Of a stretch of 9,796 nt of DNA, positions 1-6,043 are shown piece by piece. Where the stretch lies: contig JAISRS010000311.1 in assembly GCA_031273485.1 (NCBI GenBank), forward strand, positions 1 through 9,796, given 5' to 3'. The position numbers were made by a program, and so were the translations under genes. A model generated the notes under the pieces. It was not told the origin of the DNA, did not search any database, and saw only the letters and a list, made by a program, of their open reading frames with translations. Numbering within the stretch: the stretch's first letter is position 1; each line of letters opens with the position of its first letter. Source of the stretch: Prevotellaceae bacterium. Lineage in GTDB: Bacteria; Bacteroidota; Bacteroidia; Bacteroidales; UBA932.

Positions 1-42
1 CCTGCTAACCTTGCAGGCGCTACTGTAAACACAGCTTACGAC

Positions 43-1419
43 TTACAATATCTTTCTGATTCTGCCGAAATTCTTAAACGGGGCATATTTCATTGCCAAA
101 TCAAACCAGATGGGGCTGGTTACAATTGAGCGTTTGTTGCTGAAAGCCAGAAAACTCTCCTTTCCGTGATATTTTCCCATGCCGCTGTTTCCCGTTCCGC
201 CGAAAGGCAAATTATGGTTAACTATGTGCATCAAAGTGTCGTTGATACAGCCGCCGCCGGAGGTTGTTTCGGAAAGAATCTTTTTTGCGGCGCGGTTATT
301 ACCGAAATAGTAAAAAGCAAGCGGTTTTTCGTGCGTGTTGACGTAATCCGTCACCTGTTTAATGTCGTCGAAAGTCATAATCGGCAACACGGGACCAAAT
401 ATTTCTTCCTGCATAATGGGATATTCCGGTTTCACATTGTCGATCAGAGTGGGAGCGATGTATTTGTTATTTTCGTCTATTTCTCCGCCGAAAATAATAT
501 CTCCGTGTTGCATAAGTTTTTTCAGGCGTTCCATCGCTTTGCGGTTCACTATGCGGGCGTAATAATTACTTTGTTTAGCGTCGGCGCCAAACATGTCTGT
601 AATCGCCTTCCTGTATTTTTCCACAAACTGTTCTTTCACCGAATGATGTATAAATAAATAGTCGGGAGCGATGCAAGTTTGACCGGCATTGATTGTTTTA
701 CCCCAGGCGATGCGTTTTGCTGCAATTGTCGGATTTGCATCCTTATCTACTATGCATGGACTTTTTCCGCCCAATTCCAGCACAACCGGAGTTAAATGTT
801 CCGATGCGGCTTTCATTACTTTTTTACCCAAATCCGGACTGCCCGTGAAAAAGATAATATCAAAACGCTGTTCGAGTAATATTTGGTTTACTTCTCTGTT
901 GCCCTGTGTGAAACCGATATAATTTTCCGGAAAAATTTCCATAATCATCTCTTCCATCACTTTGGCTGTTGCGGGCGCGTATGGCGAGGCTTTCAGCACG
1001 GCGCAGCATCCCGACGAAATCGCGCCAACTAAAGAGTTCATCAACAGCTGAAACGGATAATTCCACGGAGCAATAATTAACGCTACTCCAAGCGGTTCGT
1101 AAATTATTGCGCTTTTCGAGAGAAACAACTGAATGGGAGTAACAATTGTTTGTGGTTTAGCCCATTGTTTAAGATGTTTGATATGACAGTCAAGTTCCCG
1201 AAGCGTTACGCTGATTTCGGTCAGATAAGCCTCTTCCGCCGATTTGTGTAAATCTAACCAAAGCGCTTCGGCGATTTTTGTTTCGTATTTCAGTATCGCC
1301 GACCTGAATTTTTTTAATTGCCGTATGCGAAAGTCTATGTCCCTTGTCCGGAGCTCTGCAAAAAACATCCGCTGACCGTTCAACATCCTTTCTATTACCG
1401 TCCTCGAAGTATTTTCCAT
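43..1419 (-). CDS. Aldehyde dehydrogenase, class 3 type (ALDH3-like)
   Basis: NAD(P)-dependent oxidation of an aldehyde to a carboxylate; the ALDH3 branch acts on fatty, aromatic or other medium and long aldehydes, but the substrate cannot be read here. Visible in the protein (numbered from the longer form with the TTG start): the Rossmann region motif APWNYPFQ at 119-126, FFTGS at 192-196, the general-base Glu217 in VLELGGK, the nucleophile Cys251 in NAGQTC, and EEIFGP at 340-345. The C-terminal motif LPFGGTGNSGMGKYHG is typical of class 3. At about 458 residues it matches that class rather than the ~490-residue ALDH1/2 type. I start at the ATG at 1419; a TTG two codons upstream (1425) is in frame but less likely. 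There is no signal peptide, so it is probably cytoplasmic, or membrane-associated through its basic tail. The 5' leader consists largely of a dispersed repeat, and no canonical promoter was found. Confidence 0.93.
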   Translation of the reverse strand: MENTSRTVIERMLNGQRMFFAELRTRDIDFRIRQLKKFRSAILKYETKIAEALWLDLHKSAEEAYLTEISVTLRELDCHIKHLKQWAKPQTIVTPIQLFLSKSAIIYEPLGVALIIAPWNYPFQLLMNSLVGAISSGCCAVLKASPYAPATAKVMEEMIMEIFPENYIGFTQGNREVNQILLEQRFDIIFFTGSPDLGKKVMKAASEHLTPVVLELGGKSPCIVDKDANPTIAAKRIAWGKTINAGQTCIAPDYLFIHHSVKEQFVEKYRKAITDMFGADAKQSNYYARIVNRKAMERLKKLMQHGDIIFGGEIDENNKYIAPTLIDNVKPEYPIMQEEIFGPVLPIMTFDDIKQVTDYVNTHEKPLAFYYFGNNRAAKKILSETTSGGGCINDTLMHIVNHNLPFGGTGNSGMGKYHGKESFLAFSNKRSIVTSPIWFDLAMKYAPFKNFGRIRKIL

Positions 1420-1433
1420 TATCAACGATTTTT

Positions 1434-1527
1434 TTATCCACGGAAATTTTTTTATCCACGAATTACACGAATTAAATCCTGCGGATTTTTGCGAATTACA
1501 CGAATTTTTCTGTGAAGGTAAAATCCT
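1434..1527 (-). repeat. Dispersed intergenic repeat upstream of the aldehyde dehydrogenase
   Basis: This stretch contains ttatccacg twice (1434-1442 and 1452-1460), attacacga twice, the small palindrome aaatcctgcggattt, and a boundary segment reading accttcacagaaaa on the minus strand. The same modules recur in the 5764-6040 gap between luxC-like and pepD, so this is a repeat family and not unique sequence. It ends about 14 bp before the dehydrogenase start codon and therefore forms most of that gene's 5' leader. Function is unknown. Confidence 0.8.
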
Positions 1528-1579
1528 TTAATCAAGGTTCAGACAATTTCACGAAATTCATAATTCTTTCTGCCTCTCT

Positions 1580-1618
1580 GCCCCGTCTGTTCCCCCCTTT
1601 GGGGGGGGCAGACGGGGC
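1580..1618 (-). terminator. GC-rich hairpin after the membrane protein gene (possible terminator)
   Basis: Arms 1580-1589 (gccccgtctg) and 1609-1618 are perfectly complementary over 10 bp. The structure continues through two positions that are G-T in plus-strand RNA but A-C mismatches in minus-strand RNA, then six C-G pairs (1592-1597 with 1601-1606) closing a 3-nt loop. The outer arm begins inside the TAG stop codon (1618-1620) of the upstream gene. No U-run follows on either strand, so it is not a classic intrinsic terminator. It may slow polymerase or protect the mRNA 3' end. Confidence 0.5.
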
Positions 1619-2082
1619 TATTTGTCCAAATATTCAATATGTTTGACTAATCTGTACACATCGCGCCTTAGACCCGATAATACAACATTTCCGTCTTTAT
1701 ATTCGACCTCAATTGCATCTTCAAACAAAAGTCGCATAAAGCGGTTAAATCTGTTTTTAAGTCTGAATATCAGGATGCCATCCTTTTCTGTTGTCAGTTC
1801 ATATCCCGAAACTTCAAAAATGTTGATGATATTTATCCGTTCTTCGGAAAAAGATTTTTTCAACATAGCGCTTTTTTTAACAAACGAAACTAAGGGATAA
1901 GCTATTCCAAACAACAGGAAGAATCCGAACATTTGAATCGGTTGCGGGATAAGTTCCCAAAAACTCTCCGGTTTTGTCTGTCCGGGCAAAAAATACATTA
2001 ACAGCAGCACAAGTGCAAATATGAGTATGATATACAGAGTTGCCTTTAAAACACGAATTATATATCTTGGAGGGAAAAACAT
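1618..2082 (-). CDS. Hypothetical protein with two N-terminal membrane helices
   Basis: I do not recognise this family. From the ATG at 2082 the product is 154 residues. Two hydrophobic segments, about 13-32 (LKATLYIILIFALVLLLMYF) and 49-68 (IQMFGFFLLFGIAYPLVSFV), are joined by a short polar loop with Pro and Gly. A mixed, charged C-terminal domain of about 85 residues follows and is probably cytoplasmic, since KK and other basic residues come just after helix 2. The reading frame extends upstream to an ATG at 2130 inside the ROK gene. The 2082 start is preferred because it lies 4 bp beyond the ROK stop and places the hydrophobic segment near the N-terminus. No clear Shine-Dalgarno sequence is seen, so translation probably follows that of the ROK gene. 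The tight spacing suggests co-transcription, but a role in sugar metabolism cannot be claimed. Confidence 0.75.
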   Translation of the reverse strand: MFFPPRYIIRVLKATLYIILIFALVLLLMYFLPGQTKPESFWELIPQPIQMFGFFLLFGIAYPLVSFVKKSAMLKKSFSEERINIINIFEVSGYELTTEKDGILIFRLKNRFNRFMRLLFEDAIEVEYKDGNVVLSGLRRDVYRLVKHIEYLDK

Positions 2083-2086
2083 AGCA

Positions 2087-3049
2087 TTAAATATAATCTT
2101 TCCAAACCAATGCGGCGCCGCCGATAACACCTGCGTCTTTATTGCCTAATTCCGAAGATAGCAGGCTTACTTTACCCTTAAAACAGGGCAGGAGATATTT
2201 CTCCATGTATTCCTTTGCAGGATTGATTATCATTTCTTTAGCTTCGGCTAATCCTCCGAAAATAAATATTGCGGAAGGACTGGTAAATGCCACCACATCA
2301 GCCAGACTTCTTCCGAGTATTTCCCCTGTTATCTCGAAGGCTTGCAGGGCTATAGGGTCATTCTCCAGAGCGGCGGCATGAATATTTATTGAGGTTAATT
2401 CCTCGAAAGAAGAATTTCTGAGCAGGCTTTTTTCTGTGGAATTAGCCAGCAGTTCAAACACTGTGCGTTTCAGTCCCGGCGCCGAAACATAAGTTTCAAG
2501 GCAGCCTTGACGTCCGCAATTGCAGTTTCTTCCGTTGGGTACGGCTGTGATATGCCCCACTTCGCCGGCAAGTCCGTCGTGACCGTAAACCAACTCGCCG
2601 TTAGCAACGATTCCGCTGCCCAAACCGGTTCCTAAGGTTATGACAACGAAATCCTTCAATTTGCTTGCTTTTCCGTAAACCATCTCGGCAATGGCTACGG
2701 CGTTGGCGTCATTGGTTACCTTAATCTTGAGATTCGGAAAATATTCGCCCAGCATCAACTTCAGGGGGACGTCCTGCCATGGCAAATTAGCCGCTTTTTC
2801 GATACATCCCGTGTGAAAATTTGCATTTGGCGCTCCGATTCCTATGCCTGTGAGTTCGCATGCCGACAAATTGGGATTGTTCATTAGCAGGTCAATACTG
2901 TTGTATATGGCGGAAATATACCCTTCTACAGTAGGGTATTTGTCGGTGGCAATGTTGCTATCTATTAAAACTTTGCCATCCTGTCCGATTAATCCAATGC
3001 GGGTGTTTGTTCCACCTATGTCAATTCCCGCAACTACCTTTTTTTTCAT
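2087..3049 (-). CDS. ROK-family sugar kinase (glucokinase-like)
   Basis: ATP-dependent phosphorylation of a hexose, most likely glucose, feeding glycolysis. N-acetyl-hexosamine or fructose kinase activity is possible, because ROK enzymes are not separable by eye. Visible: the N-terminal phosphate-binding loop with Asp10 and GGT 12-14, catalytic-base Asp114 in VTNDANAVA, a second glycine-rich loop LGTGLGSG at 139-146, the sugar and zinc region E163-x-x-H166, and the ROK signature CNCGRQGCLE at 176-185 with Cys176, Cys178 and Cys183 as zinc ligands. FGGLAEA at 264-270 is the C-terminal adenosine-binding part. The 320-residue length is normal. There is no N-terminal helix-turn-helix, so this is an enzyme and not a NagC/XylR-type repressor. 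It is the first gene of a likely two-gene operon with the membrane protein downstream. Confidence 0.92.
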   Translation of the reverse strand: MKKKVVAGIDIGGTNTRIGLIGQDGKVLIDSNIATDKYPTVEGYISAIYNSIDLLMNNPNLSACELTGIGIGAPNANFHTGCIEKAANLPWQDVPLKLMLGEYFPNLKIKVTNDANAVAIAEMVYGKASKLKDFVVITLGTGLGSGIVANGELVYGHDGLAGEVGHITAVPNGRNCNCGRQGCLETYVSAPGLKRTVFELLANSTEKSLLRNSSFEELTSINIHAAALENDPIALQAFEITGEILGRSLADVVAFTSPSAIFIFGGLAEAKEMIINPAKEYMEKYLLPCFKGKVSLLSSELGNKDAGVIGGAALVWKDYI

Positions 3050-3087
3050 AATATGTATCTTTTTTTTAAAGTTAAATTACTTGACGC

Positions 3088-3122
3088 CAAAAGTAATTAA
3101 AATATTGTATTGTCATCACAAA
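3088..3122 (-). promoter_or_regulatory. Candidate Bacteroidota-type promoter for the ROK kinase
   Basis: On the minus strand TACTTTTG at 3095-3088 matches the group's -7 consensus TAnnTTTG exactly. TTTG at 3122-3119 could be the -33 element, but the 23-bp spacer is longer than the usual ~20. The -7 element ends 38 bp before the ATG, a plausible leader length. The 3050-3297 gap is very AT-rich, and no equally good plus-strand match was found for the divergent exonuclease operon. Confidence 0.38.
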
Positions 3123-3297
3123 AAAATATAAATTCAAGATTTAAAGCTCATAAAAATTCAAAAATAGGACTTTCGCAGGGGATAATTTGCATCAAATACC
3201 TCGTTATTTATGGGACAAGATTCAGGCAGTTAGGAAAAATATTAACGGGATTAATAATTTTTTAATAATTTTACCCCAGTTTTTTGAAAATTAATTA

Positions 3298-4068
3298 ATG
3301 AAATTAAATCTTAAAAATCCGGTTATTATATTCGATATCGAATCAACAGGATTGAATATAGCTAAAGATCGTATCGTAGAAATATCTGTCATTAAAGTAT
3401 TTATTGATGGCAGGGAAGAGTTTAAAACCCGCAGGATAAATCCTCAAATGCCTATTCCTCCGGAGAGTTCCAAAATCCATGGAATCACGGACGAAGACGT
3501 GAAAGATTGCCCTATATTTAAGGAAATTGCCAAAAGTTTGTTTTCCTATATCGAAGGGTGTGATTTAGTGGGCTATAACCTTTTTAAATTTGATGTTCCA
3601 CTGTTGGTCGAAGAATTTCTTAGGGCGGGTGTGAATGTGGATTTTCGTAAAAGGAAAATAGTTGATGTACAGAACATTTTTCACAAAATGGAGCAACGAA
3701 CCCTTGCCGCCGCCTACAAATTCTATTGTGAAAAAGTTCTGAAAAACGCCCATACCGCCGAAGCCGACACAAGGGCGACGTATGAAGTGCTTCAATCTCA
3801 GTTAGACCGCTATCCCGAACTGCAAAACGACATGAAGTTTTTGTCGGATTTTTCGGCGCGCACGCGCAATATGGATTATGCCGGCAGAATTATTATGGAT
3901 CAGGATAATGTGCCTGTTTTTAATTTCGGAAAATATAAGGGACGGAAAGTCAAGGAAATTTTCGCAATTGAACCGACGTATTACAGCTGGATGATGAACG
4001 GGGATTTTACTCTGGATACCAAGAGGGTACTGTCCGAAATACGTTTGAGTATGAAAAAAGAGATGTGA
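3298..4068 (+). CDS. DEDDh 3'-5' exonuclease (DNA polymerase III epsilon-like)
   Basis: Removes nucleotides from DNA 3' ends by two-metal-ion catalysis; likely in repair or processing rather than as the replicative proofreading subunit. The DEDDh set is complete: Asp13 and Glu15 in FDIESTG (Exo I), Asp99 in NLFKFDVPLL (Exo II), and His152 and Asp157 in HTAEADTRAT (Exo III). KIHGITDEDV at 59-68 is the usual linker motif of epsilon-like proteins. After the nuclease domain (about 8-170) a C-terminal part, roughly 195-250, reads VFNFGKYKGRKVKEI followed by YYSWMMNGDF. This short domain is found after exonuclease domains in stand-alone Bacteroidota proteins and in ExoX-like enzymes. The 256-residue length fits such a two-part enzyme. 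It is the first gene of a plus-strand operon and its stop is one base before the mqnB start. Confidence 0.9.
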   Translation: MKLNLKNPVIIFDIESTGLNIAKDRIVEISVIKVFIDGREEFKTRRINPQMPIPPESSKIHGITDEDVKDCPIFKEIAKSLFSYIEGCDLVGYNLFKFDVPLLVEEFLRAGVNVDFRKRKIVDVQNIFHKMEQRTLAAAYKFYCEKVLKNAHTAEADTRATYEVLQSQLDRYPELQNDMKFLSDFSARTRNMDYAGRIIMDQDNVPVFNFGKYKGRKVKEIFAIEPTYYSWMMNGDFTLDTKRVLSEIRLSMKKEM

Positions 4069-4069
4069 A

Positions 4070-4699
4070 ATGAAAATCCTTGTAACCGCAGCAACGGATT
4101 ATGAGTTGCAATTTATTGACGTCACGGACAATATCACTGTTGTGAACACGGGAATAGGCATAAGTTCGACGGTGTATAATCTCACTAAACTTTTTAATTG
4201 TCACTTCGATTTGGCGCTGAACGTTGGAATTGCCGGCGGTTTTTCCGGTAAAACAGTAGTAGGCGACGTAGTTACGGTATATTCGGAGGTGTTCGGCGAT
4301 TTTGGAATAGCCGCCCAAAACGGGTTTTTAACCTGTTTCGAGAAAAATCTTCTCTCTAAGGATTTGTTCCCTTTTCAAGACGGCAGATTGATTTCGGAAC
4401 GGGCGAAATCAGTCGCCGAAAGTTTAGATATACCGTGCGTTAAGGGAGTTACCAATAATACTGTGTCGGGCGAAAAGGAAAGGATACGGGCTGTGAGCGC
4501 CAAATTTTCACCGGACATCGAAACAATGGAGGGCGCTGCTTTTTTCTATGTCTGTCTGCTCGAAAATGTACCCTTTGTCGAAATTCGTTCAATATCCAAC
4601 CTGGTTGAACCAAGGGACGAGAGTAAATGGAATATCCCCCTGGCGGTTAAAAATTTATCGGAAAAGGTGAATCTGTATATCAAACAAATAGATGGTTGA
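4070..4699 (+). CDS. mqnB: Futalosine hydrolase
   Basis: Cleaves futalosine (or aminofutalosine-derived nucleoside) to dehypoxanthine futalosine and hypoxanthine, the second step of the alternative route to menaquinone. It belongs to the nucleoside phosphorylase/MTA-SAH nucleosidase superfamily. Visible: the N-terminal strand MKILVTAAT, NTGIG at 26-30, the glycine-rich GIAGGF at 53-58 with GDVV at 65-68, METMEGAA-type purine/ribose site ETMEGAAF at 151-158, and RSISNLVEPRD at 173-183. In that last motif Asn replaces the catalytic Asp of ordinary nucleosidases, which is characteristic of MqnB. At 209 residues it is full length. It sits between the exonuclease (1-bp gap) and the acyl-CoA reductase (8-bp overlap). 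No other menaquinone gene is in the window, so the rest of the pathway must be encoded elsewhere. Confidence 0.9.
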   Translation: MKILVTAATDYELQFIDVTDNITVVNTGIGISSTVYNLTKLFNCHFDLALNVGIAGGFSGKTVVGDVVTVYSEVFGDFGIAAQNGFLTCFEKNLLSKDLFPFQDGRLISERAKSVAESLDIPCVKGVTNNTVSGEKERIRAVSAKFSPDIETMEGAAFFYVCLLENVPFVEIRSISNLVEPRDESKWNIPLAVKNLSEKVNLYIKQIDG

Positions 4700-5723
4700 C
4701 AGAGATTATATTATAGCTGCATTTTCGTACCTGGGAGAGGTAATTGTTTCGGTTACGGAGGGCGGAAATACGGTAATGGACAAAGCCATATCGGATTCGT
4801 GCAGTGATAATTACTGGTTCACAAAAACAAATATTCTCAAAGCTCTTCATTCTATTGCCGACAGGATGCTTGTGGCTGAAAAACTGAATATCTGGACAAA
4901 TCGCTATCGGTTCAATACTTCCATACCTAAACGGGTGGGATTGATAATGGCGGGAAATATCCCCTTAGTTGGGTTTCACGATTTTTTGACGATTCTCTTA
5001 TCCGGAAATATTGCGGTGATAAAACCGTCTTCAAAAGACCGGTATCTTATTAAATCTCTGTGCGAAATACTCATAAACCGGTTTCCGCTGTTGGCGAAAC
5101 GCATAATTTTCACCGACAACAAACCCGAATCCGTTGATGCCGCAATTGCTACAGGCAGCAATAATTCGGCGCGATATTTTTATGAAGAATATAAGGATAT
5201 TCCGCTGTTGGCGCGTAAAAACCGCTATAGTTCGGCAATACTCGGCGGCGACGAATCGCCCGACGAACTCGCAGCTTTGGGAGATGATATTTTCAGCTAT
5301 TTCGGACTGGGATGTCGGAATGTTTCCAACATTTTTGTCCCTGCAAATTACGACTGGAAGTTGTTTTGGAGTTCAATAGAAAAATATTCGGACATATTGA
5401 ACCACAAAGGATACAACGATTGTTTCCGCTATCGAAAGGCTATTTTAGACCTCTCGGAGAAAAACTATCTTACAAACGGCTTTGTAATGATGGTCGAACA
5501 TTATCCTTCGTTCTCTTCTATTGCCGCAATTAATTACATGAGTTATAACAGCATTGAACAAATTAAGGTCTTTCTGGAAGACCAAAAAGATAAAATACAG
5601 TGTGTCGTGTCCCATATCGACGAAATCGAACACAAAATCCCTTTCGGATTCTCCCAACAACCCGAACTAACAGACTATGCCGACGGCATCGACACTATGA
5701 AATTTCTTCAGGAACTCCGATAG
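4692..5723 (+). CDS. Acyl-CoA reductase, LuxC-like
   Basis: Member of the LuxC acyl-CoA reductase family, which reduces an acyl thioester to an aldehyde with NADPH through a Cys acyl-enzyme and is structurally related to aldehyde dehydrogenases. Visible: IPKRVGLIMAGNIPLVGFHD at 78-97 (nucleotide-binding region), SGNIAVIKPSS at 104-114, and YFGLGCRNVSNIFVP at 203-217 with the presumed nucleophile Cys208. At 343 residues it is shorter than luminescence LuxC (~480) but normal for the compact Bacteroidota form. There are no other lux genes here, so bioluminescence is not implied; the physiological substrate in Bacteroidota is not known to me. The ATG lies inside the mqnB 3' end and the two frames overlap by 8 bp (ATGGTTGA), suggesting translational coupling. 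It is the last gene of the operon and is followed by the repeat cassette. Confidence 0.87.
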   Translation: MVDRDYIIAAFSYLGEVIVSVTEGGNTVMDKAISDSCSDNYWFTKTNILKALHSIADRMLVAEKLNIWTNRYRFNTSIPKRVGLIMAGNIPLVGFHDFLTILLSGNIAVIKPSSKDRYLIKSLCEILINRFPLLAKRIIFTDNKPESVDAAIATGSNNSARYFYEEYKDIPLLARKNRYSSAILGGDESPDELAALGDDIFSYFGLGCRNVSNIFVPANYDWKLFWSSIEKYSDILNHKGYNDCFRYRKAILDLSEKNYLTNGFVMMVEHYPSFSSIAAINYMSYNSIEQIKVFLEDQKDKIQCVVSHIDEIEHKIPFGFSQQPELTDYADGIDTMKFLQELR

Positions 5724-5810
5724 TCACCGAATGTTCCTTTTGTCACCGAATTAATCTAATGGAACGGATTAAAAAATCCTGCGGATTTTTACGATTTTTT
5801 TTATCCACGA

Positions 5811-5864
5811 ATTACACGAATTACACGAATTACACGAATTACACGAATTACACGAATTACACGA
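5811..5864. repeat. 9-bp tandem repeat, six perfect copies
   Basis: The unit attacacga is repeated six times without a mismatch from 5811 to 5864, followed by a partial copy. The length is a multiple of three, so one frame reads Asn-Tyr-Thr over and over, but there is no sign that this is translated as a real gene. Perfect identity between units points to recent slippage or unequal exchange. Confidence 0.95.
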
Positions 5865-5960
5865 ATTTAAAATCCTGTGGATTTTGCGAATTACACGAAT
5901 TTAAAATCCTGTGGATTTTGGCGAATTACACGAATTTAAAATCCTGTGGATTTTTGCGAA
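5865..5960. repeat. ~34-bp tandem repeat, nearly three copies
   Basis: Units run 5865-5898 (34 bp), 5899-5933 (35 bp) and a partial 5934-5960. Each joins a small palindrome, aaaatcctgtggatttt, to gcgaattacacga; they differ by single-base insertions after the palindrome. The attacacga core of the neighbouring 9-bp array is part of this longer unit, so the 9-bp array probably grew from it. Confidence 0.9.
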
Positions 5961-5979
5961 ACGTAAGTTCGACGTAGTC

Positions 5980-6024
5980 AATTACACGAATTTTTACCTT
6001 CGCAGAAAAAAAAATCGTGTAATT
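5980..6024. terminator. Stem-loop between convergent genes (possible bidirectional terminator)
   Basis: Arms 5980-5989 (aattacacga) and 6015-6024 (tcgtgtaatt) pair perfectly. After an A/A mismatch, ttttt 5991-5995 pairs with aaaaa 6009-6013, leaving a 13-nt loop. It lies 20 bp beyond the pepD stop and downstream of the luxC-like gene, where both transcripts would end. The stem is AT-rich and the U-runs are inside it rather than after it, so termination activity is uncertain. Confidence 0.35.
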
Positions 6025-6043
6025 CGTGGATTAAAAAATTGTC

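Larger units (their letters stand above)
5801..6033. repeat. Inverted-repeat cassette between convergent genes
   Basis: The left end ttatccacgaattacacga (5801-5819) and the right end tcgtgtaattcgtggatta (6015-6033) are inverted copies matching at 18 of 19 positions. Partial similarity extends outwards through the flanking T and A runs. Between the arms lie a 9-bp tandem array, a ~34-bp tandem array and about 20 bp of unique sequence. There is no ORF of interest inside. It fills most of the 320-bp gap between the luxC-like gene and pepD and shares modules with the repeat at 1434-1527. The remaining 5724-5800 portion holds only two copies of gtcaccgaat, 19 bp apart (5723 and 5742), and one aatcctgcggatt palindrome. 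Confidence 0.75.

Noticed and set aside
1..42. Possible hairpin cctgc/gcagg after the aldehyde dehydrogenase stop
   Set aside because: Only 5 bp of stem with a 7-nt loop and no U-run; too weak to call a terminator.
1420..1425. TTG start for the aldehyde dehydrogenase at 1425
   Set aside because: An ATG lies two codons downstream, and neither has a Shine-Dalgarno sequence that would favour the TTG.
2083..2130. Longer N-terminus for the membrane protein starting at 2130
   Set aside because: It would overlap the ROK gene by 44 bp; the ATG at 2082, 4 bp after the ROK stop, gives a more natural operon junction.
4692..5723. Bioluminescence operon
   Set aside because: Only a compact LuxC-like reductase is present; luxA, luxB, luxD and luxE are absent, and such reductases are common in non-luminous Bacteroidota.
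5801..5960. CRISPR array
   Set aside because: The repeats abut each other with no spacers of unique sequence, the 9-bp and 34-bp units are the wrong form, and no cas gene is present.
5600..5977. Plus-strand ORF with a repeated Asn-Tyr-Thr tract
   Set aside because: Its first part is the luxC-like gene in another frame and the remainder is the translation of the tandem repeats; no domain or ribosome binding site supports it.
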